From positions 1 to 64,000 of the forward strand of contig NZ_JAJONF010000044.1 in assembly GCF_021462265.1 (NCBI RefSeq): 64,000 nucleotides of DNA, written 5' to 3'. The first letter of the stretch is position 1. Each line of letters opens with the position of its first letter. A model generated the notes under the pieces. The model was not told the origin of the DNA. It saw only the letters and a list, made by a program, of their open reading frames with translations, and did no database searches. The position numbers were made by a program, and so were the translations under genes. Shown piece after piece: positions 34,286 through 43,900 of the stretch. Source of the stretch: Streptomyces shenzhenensis (GTDB lineage: Bacteria > Actinomycetota > Actinomycetes > Streptomycetales > Streptomycetaceae).

Positions 34286-35377
34286 TCAGGGTTTGGGGGC
34301 GCGCAGCAGCGCTCCGATGCGGGCCGCCGCCGCCGACAGGTGATGGCGGGCCTCGCGGAGCTGGTCCGCGGTGACTCCGTGGTCGCGGGCCGCGTCGCGC
34401 AGGTCGTCGCGGAAACGGTCCAGGAGCCGGTCGAGGTCGCGGGCCGGGTCGCCGGTGCCGGTCTGCTCGCCGTGCGCCCACGCGGGGACGTACTGCGCCG
34501 GGAAGTCCTCCGGGGTCCCCGAGTACTCCGGGGCCGGTGTCGGTGCGGGTGCAGGCTTGCGCAGGTCCGGGCCGGTTCGGGAATCCGGCTCGGGGCGGGC
34601 GCCGGAGCCGAAGTCCCCGCCGTACTCCTTTCCGTGGTCCTTCCCGTACTCCTTTCCGAACTCGCCGAACTCCTTGGCGAGTTCGGCGAGGCCCTCGCGG
34701 ACGCCCGTCGGCCAGTCGCCGCGCGAGAAGTGGTCCTGGACGTGCTCCTGTACCCGGCGGGCGATGCGCTGCATCTCCTCCTGGGCCTGGGCGCGTGCCC
34801 GGGTCTGGGCCTCCTGGGCCTGCCGACGGGCCCGCTGGGCCTCGTCACGGGCCCGGCGGCTCTCGTCCTTGGCGCGGCGGGCCTGCTCCTTCCACTCCTG
34901 CTTGACCCGGCGCATCTCCTCCTTGGCGGCCCGCCACGACTCCTTGTCGCCGAGGTCGCCGGACTCCCCGGTCTCCTTCCCGGCGCCGTGCCGGGCCTCG
35001 GAGGCGGCCGCTCGCACCTCGCGGCGCAGATCACCGGCCGCGCCGCGCACGTCGGCCCTTATCTCGGCGGCCAGTTCGGCGACCGATTCGCGGATCTCCA
35101 GCTCCAGGTCCGCCAACTCGCCGCTGCGGTCGGCGAGTTCGGCCCGGCCGGCGTCCGTGATGGCGTAGACCTTGCGGCCGCCCTCGGTGGTGTGGGTGAC
35201 CAGGCCCTCGGCCTCCAGCTTGGCGAGGCGGGGGTAGACGGTGCCCGCCGACGGGGCGTACAGGCCCTGGAAGCGCTCTTCCAGCAGGCGGATCACCTCG
35301 TATCCGTGGCGCGGGGCCTCGTCCAGCAGCTTGAGGAGGTAGAGGCGGAGGCGGCCGTGGGCGAAGACGGGAGGCAT
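34286..35377 (-). CDS. PadR-family regulator with long charged tail
   Basis: A 363-residue protein, much longer than usual PadR (100-180). Residues 1-90 form the PadR winged helix (HGYEVIRLLEERFQGLYAPS, LVTHTTEGGRKVYAITDAGR). Residues 95-250 are a highly charged coiled coil rich in Glu, Arg and Ala (KEEMRRVKQEWKEQARRAKD), and the rest is Pro/Gly-rich with a final helix. ATG 35377 lies one base after the DUF4097 stop, so the two are one operon. A 14-bp palindrome upstream of that operon is the likely operator. Confidence 0.9.
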   Translation of the reverse strand: MPPVFAHGRLRLYLLKLLDEAPRHGYEVIRLLEERFQGLYAPSAGTVYPRLAKLEAEGLVTHTTEGGRKVYAITDAGRAELADRSGELADLELEIRESVAELAAEIRADVRGAAGDLRREVRAAASEARHGAGKETGESGDLGDKESWRAAKEEMRRVKQEWKEQARRAKDESRRARDEAQRARRQAQEAQTRARAQAQEEMQRIARRVQEHVQDHFSRGDWPTGVREGLAELAKEFGEFGKEYGKDHGKEYGGDFGSGARPEPDSRTGPDLRKPAPAPTPAPEYSGTPEDFPAQYVPAWAHGEQTGTGDPARDLDRLLDRFRDDLRDAARDHGVTADQLREARHHLSAAAARIGALLRAPKP

Positions 35378-35378
35378 C

Positions 35379-36350
35379 TCAGAGCACCTTCTTGTCGGTC
35401 GTGCCGCCGGTTGTGCCGCCGGTTGTGCTGTCGGTCGGGGGCGTGGGGCCGGGGTCGGTGGCGGGTGCCGAGGGAGCGGCCGGCTGTGCCGGTCCCGTGG
35501 GCGGCTCAGCCGTCCAGGCCGTCCGCTCGTCGTCGTCCTCCTTGGGCGGGCGGCGCAGCAGGGCGATGGAGCCGGACACCGTGGTGGCGCGGAGCTTGCC
35601 GGTGCCCGCGCCGAGTCGGCCGGTGATCTTGTGGGCGCCCCACTGGCCGTGCACCCGCAGTCCGTCGAAGGCGTTGGAGATCGTGCCGCTCGCGGTGTTG
35701 GCCTCGACCTCGGCGTCGGCCGGGTGTGGCAGGCGGATGGCGATCTCACCGGAGACGCTGGTCAGCCGGACGTCGGTCGGGCCGTCCGGATCCAGGTCGA
35801 CGATCATGGAGCCGCTGACCGAGTCGGCGCGCACGGCGGGGCCCGAGCCCTCGACGACGGTCAGGTCGCCGGAGACGGAGTTGAACCGCAGATTGCCGGT
35901 GACGGCCTGGGCCTCCAGGTTTCCGGACACCGTGTCCGCGCGGACCTCGCCGGAGAGGCCCACCAGGGTGGTGTCGCCGGTGACGCCCTTGACCACCGAC
36001 GTACCGCTGATCCCGGAGACGACGGCCGCCGCGCCGACCACACCCACCTCCACGCGGGTGTCCGCCGGGACGGCGAGCGAGACCACCGCGCTGCGCCGCC
36101 AGCCCTTGCGGTCGAGCCACTTGAGGAAGCCCTTCCAGGGCAGATCCTCGTAGGCCACCGTGAGGGTGCCGCCCTCGTGCGTGACGATCAGGGGCGGGCC
36201 CTCGATCTCGGAGACCTCCAGGCGGGTGGAACCCTCGTCGGTGCCCACGACGTTGACTGTTCCGTTGACGATGCGGACGTGCAGGTCGCTCACGGGGGTG
36301 TCGACGTCGAGCTTCCTGGGCTCGGCGACGGACCACTCGGACTTGGACAT
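35379..36350 (-). CDS. DUF4097 (adhesin-like beta-repeat) protein
   Basis: A 323-residue cytoplasmic DUF4097 protein. From about residue 115 to 275 a right-handed beta-helix is built from short repeats around V-S-G or T-G (VRADTVSGNLEAQAVTGNLR, RADSVSGSMIVDL, TSVSGEIAIRL, TTVSGSIALL). The C-terminal 50 residues are Pro/Thr/Gly-rich with tandem T-T-G-G. It has no signal peptide. Pairing with PadR is common in actinomycetes, but the function is unknown. Confidence 0.87.
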   Translation of the reverse strand: MSKSEWSVAEPRKLDVDTPVSDLHVRIVNGTVNVVGTDEGSTRLEVSEIEGPPLIVTHEGGTLTVAYEDLPWKGFLKWLDRKGWRRSAVVSLAVPADTRVEVGVVGAAAVVSGISGTSVVKGVTGDTTLVGLSGEVRADTVSGNLEAQAVTGNLRFNSVSGDLTVVEGSGPAVRADSVSGSMIVDLDPDGPTDVRLTSVSGEIAIRLPHPADAEVEANTASGTISNAFDGLRVHGQWGAHKITGRLGAGTGKLRATTVSGSIALLRRPPKEDDDERTAWTAEPPTGPAQPAAPSAPATDPGPTPPTDSTTGGTTGGTTDKKVL

Positions 36351-36445
36351 GGTGCGGACCTCCTCGGGCCGGACACGACGGCTGGGCGCGGCGGACGAAC
36401 GGAACGCGATCGCACGGCTCGCGCCATATCGCGTCTCCCGTAAAA

Positions 36446-36459
36446 CACGATATATCGTG
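36446..36459. promoter_or_regulatory. Palindromic operator, probably PadR
   Basis: CACGATATATCGTG is a perfect 14-bp palindrome 96 bp upstream of the DUF4097-padR operon start. PadR proteins bind AT-rich palindromes of this type, so autoregulation is likely. A related ATATCGCG half-site sits at 36427-36434. Confidence 0.65.
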
Positions 36460-36589
36460 GGCGTGGGAAGTCAAGACACCCTTGCGGGTGGCCGATCGGG
36501 TGCGAGTCGACCCCGCGGCGGGTTCCGGAGACGGGTTCGAGAAAGCCGCATATCGCGCGGTGAGTGGATGAAGTGCTTACCGTGTGTCC

Positions 36590-36829
36590 ATGTCGACGGA
36601 TGCACACAGGGCCGTGTCCCGGCCCGCAGGGGCCGGTGCGCTGACGCGGCCGGGCGATGAAGGCATGCCGAGGGCCCGCCGGCTGGCCCTGGCCGAAATG
36701 GCGGTGGGGGTGCCGGCCGCCGCCTGGGGGGTGCGGCGGCGCAGCGTGGGATGGACCGTGGTGGGGGCGGTGCTCATGGCGCACGGGGCGCTGGAGCTGT
36801 CGTACGAGACGGTGCTGCCCCGGGACTGA
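36590..36829 (+). CDS. Small hydrophobic protein of unknown function
   Basis: A 79-residue protein (81 from GTG 36584). The C-terminal half is hydrophobic with two short helices (LALAEMAVGVPAAAWGV and VGWTVVGAVLMAHGALEL) and could be a hairpin in the membrane. I do not recognise a family. It is convergent with the DUF6104 gene. Confidence 0.65.
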   Translation: MSTDAHRAVSRPAGAGALTRPGDEGMPRARRLALAEMAVGVPAAAWGVRRRSVGWTVVGAVLMAHGALELSYETVLPRD

Positions 36830-36862
36830 CCAGTCACCGGCCCCCGACCTGGCAGGGGCTTC

Positions 36863-37042
36863 CTACTCCTCGTCCTCGTCGTCCAGCCGGGCCAGCCAAG
36901 TCGCCAGGCGCTCCACCGGGACCTCGAAGTCGGGGTTCAGGTCGACGAACGTACGGAGCTGCTCCGCGAGCCACTCGAAGGTGACCTCTTCCTCGCCGCG
37001 CCGCTTCTCCAGTTCCTCGATGCCTCGGTCGGTGAAATACAT
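36863..37042 (-). CDS. DUF6104 family small acidic protein
   Basis: A 59-residue protein, MYFTDRGIEELEKRRGEEEV followed by TFEWLAEQLRTFVDLNPDFE and a C-terminal acidic DDEDEE. This is a highly conserved single-domain actinobacterial family of unknown function. ATG 37042 is preceded by a GGAGAG site. Confidence 0.88.
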   Translation of the reverse strand: MYFTDRGIEELEKRRGEEEVTFEWLAEQLRTFVDLNPDFEVPVERLATWLARLDDEDEE

Positions 37043-37540
37043 GGGTCGCTCTCCTGCTGCCTGCCTGTGTGGGTGCCCGGTGCCGGACGTCTACCAGACT
37101 AGGCCGATGACAAAGGTGCGCCGCCGGTGCAGGGTAGGCCACGGCCCCCCGGGGGGAAGGACTCCTTCTCCGCGGACGGGAATCCACGAACGGTACGGCG
37201 TGGGGAGCACACGGGCTCGGGTGAGCGGGGGAACGAGGGGACGGGGATGGAACAGGACGCCGGGAGGTCCGGGGGGTACCTGAGCTTCGGGCGGCCCGCC
37301 GGGGCGGCCCTCCTGTGCCAGGAAGCCGTGGAACGGGTGCGCAGGGATGCCACTGGCGGGGTATGTCCTACGAGGCGGCCGCCCGCGAGGCCCACCGGTC
37401 CGCCCGGACGCGGTGGTGCGTGCTGCCCGACGACAGGGTCGGCACGGGGAAGCCCACCGCGCGGCAGACGGCGCGGCGCCTGGCGGAGCCGGAGCGGGAC
37501 TGAGCAACTGAGCAGCGCCACGATTCGAGGGGAGACTGGG
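37043..37540. other. Region upstream of fxsA with a possible small or frameshifted ORF
   Basis: About 500 bp with no firm gene. A 46-codon frame (37363-37503, MSYEAAAREAHRSARTRWCV...) ends 37 bp before the FxsA start, with reasonable codon use. A different frame starting at ATG 37247 (MEQDAGRSGGYLSFGRPAGA) would read into it after one shift near 37355. Either a short gene or a decayed one; I cannot choose. Confidence 0.4.
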
Positions 37541-37762
37541 GTGGACGCACGGGAGCAGTCCTTGCCGGAGGCCGAGCCGGGCGACACGGCCGAGCCGGCC
37601 AGGGCGGCCGGGGCGGTGGAGCCGCTGCCGGACCTGCTGGAGCTGGACCTGGCGCAGCTGAAAGAGGTGGACCATCCCGTGCTGCGGGAGGTGCTCGCGG
37701 AGCTCCGGGAACGGGCGGTACGGCCGACCGAGATGCTGTGGGGGTTCAACAACGCTTTCTAG
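37541..37762 (+). CDS. fxsA: FxsA-type RiPP precursor peptide with variant C-terminus FNNAF
   Basis: A 73-residue acidic, Leu-rich peptide (LPDLLELDLAQLKEVDHPVL) whose last residues are WGFNNAF. It lies 31 bp before a radical SAM enzyme of the FxsB type. Typical FxsA peptides end in F-x-S-x-x-COOH; here the third position is Asn instead of Ser, giving F-N-N-A-F. GTG 37541 has a GGGGAGA ribosome-binding site and starts VDAREQSLPE; the frame is open further upstream, but codon bias falls off. Probably the substrate of the next gene. Confidence 0.8.
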   Translation: MDAREQSLPEAEPGDTAEPARAAGAVEPLPDLLELDLAQLKEVDHPVLREVLAELRERAVRPTEMLWGFNNAF

Positions 37763-37793
37763 GCGGCGTGACGACCGTACAAGTGTTGACGCC

Positions 37794-40541
37794 GTGGGGG
37801 GGGTGACCGACGTGTCCGCGGAGACCGCGGCCGGTCCTGGTGCCGGGAGCGGGCAGGGCGGCACCGGGCCGCCCTCGCCGTTCCGGCAGTTCATCGTCAA
37901 GGTGCACGGTCGCTGCAATCTGGCCTGTCGCTACTGCTACCTGTACGAGGGCCCCGACCACACCTGGCGCGCGCGCCCCGCGGCGGCCCCGGCCGCGGTG
38001 CTCGACCGCACGGCCGACCGGATCGCCGAGCACGCCCGCGGCCACGCGCTGACGGCGGTCTCGCTCGTCCTGCACGGTGGTGAACCCCTGCTGGCGGGGG
38101 TCGACACGCTGGTCCGTTTCACCGCTCTCGTACGCGACCTCGTTCCCGCCGGATGCACGGTCCACACCACCGTCCAGACCAACGCCACGCTCCTCACCGA
38201 GGACCGGATGACCGCCCTGGCCCGGCACGGCATACGGGTCGGCATCAGCCTGGACGGCGGACTGGCCGCGCACAACGCCCGCCGCGTCGACCATGCGGGA
38301 CGCCCCTCCTGGCCCGCCGCCGCGCGCGGCGCACGGCTGGTCGCCGACCGGTTCCCGGCCGCGTACGCGGGAGTCCTCACGGTCGTCGACCCGGCCCTCG
38401 ATCCGGTGGAGACGTACGAGTCCCTGCTCGCCCTGCGCCCGCCGGCCCTCGACCTGCTGCTGCCGCACGGCAACTGGTCCGCCCCGCCGCCCCGCCTGGA
38501 GGCCACCCGGTACGGCGACTGGCTCTGCTCGGTCTTCGACCGCTGGTGGCGGTCCGGCCGGCGGCGGGTGCGGGTCCGGCTGTTCGAGGAGTGCATCGCG
38601 CTGCTGCTGGGCCTGCCGGCCGCCACCGAGTCGCTGGGGCTCGCCCCGTTCGACGCGGTCGTCGTGGAGACGGACGGCTCCATCGAGCAGGTCGACTCGC
38701 TGAAGTCCGCGTACGAAGGCGCCGCCGCGACCGGCCTGGACGTGTTCCGGCACGGTTTCGACGACGCGTTGCGGCACCCCGGGGTGGCTGCTCGGCAGGC
38801 CGGCGCGGCGGCGCTCTCGGCACAGTGCCGGGCGTGCGCGCTGCTCGACGTCTGCGGTGGCGGCCACTACGCCCACCGCTACCGAGCCGGGCACGGCTTC
38901 GCGAATCCCTCCGTTTACTGCGCGGACCTGCAGCGCTTCATCCGGCATGTGCGCGATCGCCTCACCGGGGCGACGCGGGCGGCCCCCGTGACCGCCCGGG
39001 CAGCGTCTGCCTCCGCGTCCGCGTCTGCCTCCGCGTCCGCCTCCGTGTCCGAGAAAGAAGACGAAAGGGCCCTGACCATGGTGTCTCCCGTGCTCTCGGA
39101 CCGGTCGCTGGCCGCACTGGGCCGTACCGAAGGCGACCCGGACACCCTGGCACTTCTGGTACGCGATCAGGACACCCGGCGGCTGCTCATGCTGCGCGTC
39201 CTGCTCGACGCGGTCGAGGACGGCGCGGTGCTTCCGGCCGGCGCTCGCGAGCGGATGCGGGAGGACTGGCACCTGCTGGAGGACGCCGACCGGGCCGTCT
39301 CGGCCGGGGACGGCGGTACCCCGTCGCCGCCCTACGCGACGACCCCCGCGCGGGCCCGTCTCCTCCACCCCCTCGTCGGCCCCTGGGTCCGCCAGTGCCT
39401 GCGCGGACTGCGACCGCAGGCCGGCGGACCGGCCGAGCGGCACGTCCGCGAACTCGGACGCGACCTCGCCCACCTCGGCGCGCTCGCCGCCGCGGCCGCC
39501 GCCCGCGCCGGTCTCTCCTTCGCGGTACGGCTGACCGCCTGGGACGGCGTGCTCACGCTGCCTTCGCTCGGGGCGCTGCACACGGCAGAGCCGGGCGACG
39601 TCCCCGTCGACGTCGTCTGCGCGGACGGCCGGATGACGCTGCGCCAGAAGCACGCGGTGGACGTCACGGTCCAGGTGGAGGAGGGCATCGGCGCCTGGTC
39701 CGCGGCGCCCGTCTGGAGGCCCGCACACGCCCTGCCCGGCCTGCTGCCCGGGGGCCCGCCCATCCCGCTGGACGACCTGGATCCCTACCGCGGCGCGCAC
39801 GGCGGCCCCCGGCACCACGAACTGAGCGGCCCGGCCGTGCTCGACGAGTCGGACCGGAAACGGTGGGCGCGGGCCTGGGCGGGGACCGCCGACGTGCTGC
39901 GCCTGGGCGGCGAGCACCGCGTGGCCGAAGCCGTCGCGCTGCTGCGCTGCCTGGTCCCGCTCGCCGACCCGCCCCGGCCCGGCCCGGACGCCCGGGAGAC
40001 CGGCAGTTGCAGCGGGACCCGTCGGGAGGCCTTCGGAGCGCTGCTCAGCAGCAGGCCACCCACTCCGGCCACGTTCGCCACGACCCTCGTGCACGAGCTC
40101 CAGCACACGAAACTCTCCGCACTCGGCGATCTGCTGGTGCTGCACCGAGCCGGGCCGCAGCAACGCCACTTCGCGCCCTGGCGCCCGGATCCACGGCCGT
40201 ACGACGGCCTGCTGCAGGGCGTGTACTCGCATCTCGCGCTGGCCGACTTCTTCCAGCGGTGCGCGCTGCGCGCCGAGCGCCCGGCGCACCGTGAGGCGGC
40301 CTGGTCGCGGCACGCGCGCTACCGCGCCCAGGTGGCGGCGGCGCTGCCCGGGCTGGTGGATTCTCCCGATCTCACCGAGCGGGGGCGCCGGTTCGTGGAC
40401 CAACTCGTCGCCACGCACGAGCGCATGGCCGAGTATCCCGCGCCGCGGGGACACACGGCGCGCGCACAGGCGCACGTGACGGCGGTGCGAGACCTGTGGA
40501 ACCGACGGCACGGGCCCGCGGCAGGGCACCCGCGAGGTTGA
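37794..40541 (+). CDS. fxsB: Radical SAM/SPASM FxsB-type enzyme fused to a HExxH domain
   Basis: A 915-residue two-part enzyme. Residues 30-395 are a radical SAM domain with the cluster motif C41-x3-C45-x2-C48 (CNLACRYC), then a SPASM-like region with cysteines around CRACALLDVCGGGHYAHRY. Residues 403-418 are a pure Ala-Ser linker. Residues 430-915 match the HExxH-motif partner family of FxsB, with H767-E-L-Q-H771 in ATTLVHELQHTK. Enzymes of this family crosslink or otherwise modify the C-terminus of FxsA peptides. The two parts are often separate genes; fusion ensures equal amounts. GTG 37794 or GTG 37803 is the start. Confidence 0.9.
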   Translation: MGGVTDVSAETAAGPGAGSGQGGTGPPSPFRQFIVKVHGRCNLACRYCYLYEGPDHTWRARPAAAPAAVLDRTADRIAEHARGHALTAVSLVLHGGEPLLAGVDTLVRFTALVRDLVPAGCTVHTTVQTNATLLTEDRMTALARHGIRVGISLDGGLAAHNARRVDHAGRPSWPAAARGARLVADRFPAAYAGVLTVVDPALDPVETYESLLALRPPALDLLLPHGNWSAPPPRLEATRYGDWLCSVFDRWWRSGRRRVRVRLFEECIALLLGLPAATESLGLAPFDAVVVETDGSIEQVDSLKSAYEGAAATGLDVFRHGFDDALRHPGVAARQAGAAALSAQCRACALLDVCGGGHYAHRYRAGHGFANPSVYCADLQRFIRHVRDRLTGATRAAPVTARAASASASASASASASVSEKEDERALTMVSPVLSDRSLAALGRTEGDPDTLALLVRDQDTRRLLMLRVLLDAVEDGAVLPAGARERMREDWHLLEDADRAVSAGDGGTPSPPYATTPARARLLHPLVGPWVRQCLRGLRPQAGGPAERHVRELGRDLAHLGALAAAAAARAGLSFAVRLTAWDGVLTLPSLGALHTAEPGDVPVDVVCADGRMTLRQKHAVDVTVQVEEGIGAWSAAPVWRPAHALPGLLPGGPPIPLDDLDPYRGAHGGPRHHELSGPAVLDESDRKRWARAWAGTADVLRLGGEHRVAEAVALLRCLVPLADPPRPGPDARETGSCSGTRREAFGALLSSRPPTPATFATTLVHELQHTKLSALGDLLVLHRAGPQQRHFAPWRPDPRPYDGLLQGVYSHLALADFFQRCALRAERPAHREAAWSRHARYRAQVAAALPGLVDSPDLTERGRRFVDQLVATHERMAEYPAPRGHTARAQAHVTAVRDLWNRRHGPAAGHPRG

Positions 40542-40862
40542 CGAGGCGGCGGCCGCCGGCCGTCACCGTATGTCCGTGGCCCGTACGCCGGTCGGGCCGA
40601 CGGCGCGCGGTGCCGCGCGCCAGGCCGTCACCATCGGCCACGCCGGAGGGACAGGGCCTGGGCTGGGCGGCGTGGCGCGGGCGCGCAGCCCCGCTCGCCG
40701 GTGGGTGGGGCGGGCGGGCATGCTCGCAGATGGGCGAGACGCGCGGTCATGCTCGCCGATGCGCGGGGCGTGATCACGCTCGCCGACGGGTGGGGCCCCC
40801 AGTCACGCTCGCCGAGGGCGGATCCTCATCCGGTCCGCAGCCGTCGGCCACGGCGCAGCGGA
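40542..40862. other. Intergenic region with 29-bp tandem repeats
   Basis: No gene is supported between fxsB and the kgd terminator. The right part is filled by an imperfect 29-bp tandem repeat described separately. I see no terminator directly after fxsB. Confidence 0.5.
40693..40821. repeat. Imperfect 29-bp tandem repeat, about five copies
   Basis: Each unit begins with GCTCGCCG or a one-base variant, at 40693, 40722, 40751, 40778 and 40807 (steps 29, 29, 27, 29). Units end in CAT or CAC before the next GCTCGC. The array lies in the intergenic region between fxsB and kgd. Confidence 0.75.
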
Positions 40863-40907
40863 CGGCGAAGGGCCCGGCCCCCGTAACGGGGACCGGGCCC
40901 TTCGCCG
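40863..40907. terminator. Long hairpin terminator after kgd
   Basis: CGGCGAAGGGCCCGG pairs perfectly with CCGGGCCCTTCGCCG (15 bp), and inside it CCCCG pairs with CGGGG around TAA. It lies 14 bp after the kgd stop codon on the minus strand. Confidence 0.9.
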
Positions 40908-40920
40908 TGCCGGTCGAGGC

Positions 40921-43900
40921 CTACGCGTCGAACACCTCGCGCACCAGCTGCTCCTGCTCGGCCTGGTGGCGCTTGGCCGAACCCACCGCCGGGGACGAGG
41001 AGTGCGGGCGGGAGATACGGCGCAGACGTTCGCCGGCCGGGATGTCCGCGCCGACCGCCAGGTCCAGGTGGTCGATCAGGTTGAGGGCGATGAACGGCCA
41101 GGCACCCTGGTTCGCCGGCTCCTCCTGGACCCACAGGTACTTCTCGGCGTTCGGGTACTTGTTGACCTCCGCCTGGAGCTCCGCGCCCGGCAGCGGGTAC
41201 AGGCGCTCGAGACGGATGATCGCGGTGTCCGTGACGCCGCGCTTCTGCCGCTCGTTCTCCAGGTCGTAGTAGACCTTGCCGGTGCAGAAGACGACCTTGC
41301 GGACCGCGGCCGGGTCGACCGACGCGTCGCCGATGACGGGGCGGAACTGCCCGCTCGTGAACTCCTCCGCCTTCGAGGCCGCCGCCTTCAGGCGCAGCAT
41401 CGACTTCGGGGTGAAGACGACCAGCGGCTTGTGGTGCGGGTTGTGCACCTGCCACCGCAGGAGGTGGAAGTAGTTCGAGGGGCTGGTCGGCATCGCGACC
41501 GTCATGTTGTTCTGGGCGCACAGCTGCAGGAAGCGCTCGATGCGGGCCGAGGAGTGGTCCGGGCCCTGGCCCTCGTAGCCGTGCGGGAGGAGCAGGGTGA
41601 CGCCGGAGGTCTGGCCCCACTTCTGCTCGGCGGCCGAGATGTACTCGTCGATGACCGACTGGGCGCCGTTGGTGAAGTCACCGAACTGCGCCTCCCACAT
41701 CACCAGCGCGTCCGGACGGGCCAGCGAGTAGCCGTACTCGAAGCCCATCACCGCGTATTCGGAGAGCAGCGAGTTGTAGACGTTGTAGCGGGCCTGGTCC
41801 TCGGACAGGTAGAGGAGCGGGGTGTAGTCCGCGCCCGTCTCCCGGTCGATCAGGACCGCGTGGCGCTGGCCGAAGGTGCCGCGCTGCGAGTCCTGGCCGG
41901 ACAGCCGCACCGGGGTGCCCTCCATCAGCAGCGAGCCGATGGCCAGGGTCTCGCCCATGCCCCAGTCGATCGTGCCGTCCTCGATCATCGCCGCCCGGCG
42001 CTGCAGCTGCGGCAGCAGACGCGGGTGGACGGTGAAGTAGTCCGGGATGTTGACCTGGGACTCGGCGATGCGCTTGACGGCCTCCGTGGAGATGGCCGTC
42101 GGGACCGCCACCGGGAAGCCGTCCTGCGGCTCGTGGGCGGGCGCGGCGGCCGGCTGCGCGGTGGCCTCGCGGACCTCCGTGAAGACCTTCTCCAGCTGGC
42201 CCTGGTAGTCCTGCAGGGCCTGCTCGGCCTCTTCCAGGGTGATGTCGCCGCGACCGATCAGGGACTCGGTGTAGAGCTTGCGCACCGAGCGCTTCTTGTC
42301 GATCAGGTCGTACATCAGCGGCTGGGTGAAGGCCGGGTTGTCCGACTCGTTGTGACCGCGGCGGCGGTAGCAGATGAGGTCGATCACCACGTCCTTGTTG
42401 AACGCCTGGCGGAACTCGAAGGCCAGGCGTGCGACCCGCACGACCGCCTCGGGGTCGTCGCCGTTCACGTGGAAGATCGGGGCCTCGATCATGCGGGCCA
42501 CGTCGGTCGCGTACATCGAGGAGCGCGAGGACTCGGGAGCCGCGGTGAAGCCGACCTGGTTGTTGATGACGATGTGGACCGTGCCGCCGGTGCGGTAGCC
42601 GCGCAGCTGCGACATGTTCAGGGTCTCGGCCACCACGCCCTGGCCCGCGAAGGCCGCGTCGCCGTGCAGCGCGACCGGCAGCACCGTGAAGTCCGTGCCG
42701 CCCTTGTTGATGATGTCCTGCTTGGCGCGGGCGATGCCCTCGATGACCGGGTCGACCGTCTCCAGGTGGGACGGGTTCGCGGCCAGCGAGACCTTGATCT
42801 GCTCGCCGTCCAGGCCGGTGAAGGTGCCCTCGGCGCCCAGGTGGTACTTCACGTCGCCGGAGCCGTGCATCGACTTCGGGTCGAGGTTGCCCTCGAACTC
42901 GCGGAAGATCTGCGCGTACGACTTGCCGACGATGTTCGCGAGGACGTTGAGGCGGCCGCGGTGGGCCATGCCGATGACGACCTCGTCGAGGCGGGACTCG
43001 GCGGCCGAGTCCAGGACCGCGTCGAGCAGCGGGATGACGGACTCGCCGCCCTCCAGGGAGAAGCGCTTCTGGCCGACGTACTTCGTCTGCAGGAAGGTCT
43101 CGAAGGCCTCCGCCGCGTTCAGGCGGCGCAGGATCCGCAGCTGCTCCTCGCGCTCCATCTTGGAGTGCGGGCGCTCCACGCGGTCCTGGATCCACTTGCG
43201 CTGCTTGGGGTCCTGGATGTGCATGAACTCGATGCCGGTGGTGCGGCAGTACGAGTCGCGCAGCACGCCGAGGATGTCGCGCAGCTTCATCATCGACTTG
43301 CCGGCGAAGCCGCCGACGGCGAAGTCGCGCTCCAGGTCCCACAGGGTGAGGCCGTGCTCGGTGATGTCCAGGTCGGGGTGCTTGCGCTGCTTGTACTCCA
43401 GCGGGTCGGTGTCGGCCATGACGTGGCCGCGGACCCGGTAGGAGTGGATCAGCTCGAAGACCCGGGCGGCCTTGGTGACGTCGTCGTCGTGCGAGGCGTC
43501 GATGTCCCGCAGCCAGCGGACCGGCTCGTAGGGGATGCGCAGGGCCTCGAAGATGTCGTCGTAGAAGCCGTTCTCGCCGAGGAGCAGGTTCGCGACGGAG
43601 CGCAGGAACTCGCCGGAGGCGGCGCCCTGGATCACCCGGTGGTCGTAGGTCGACGTGAGTGTCATGACCTTCGAGATGCCGAGCTTGTTCAGGGTGTCCT
43701 GGCTGGTGCCCTGGAACTCCGCCGGGTAGTCCATGGAGCCGACGCCCATGATGACCGACTGGCCGGGCATCAGGCGCGGGACCGAGTGGACGGTGCCGAG
43801 GCCGCCGGGGTTGGTCAGGGAGACCGTGACGCCGGTGAAGTCGTCCATCGTCAGCTTGTTGTCGCGGGCGCGGCGGACGATGTCCTCGTAGGCCTGCCAG

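Noticed and set aside
40693..40821. CRISPR array
   Set aside because: The units are contiguous and diverged, with no unique spacers between identical repeats and no cas genes in the window.
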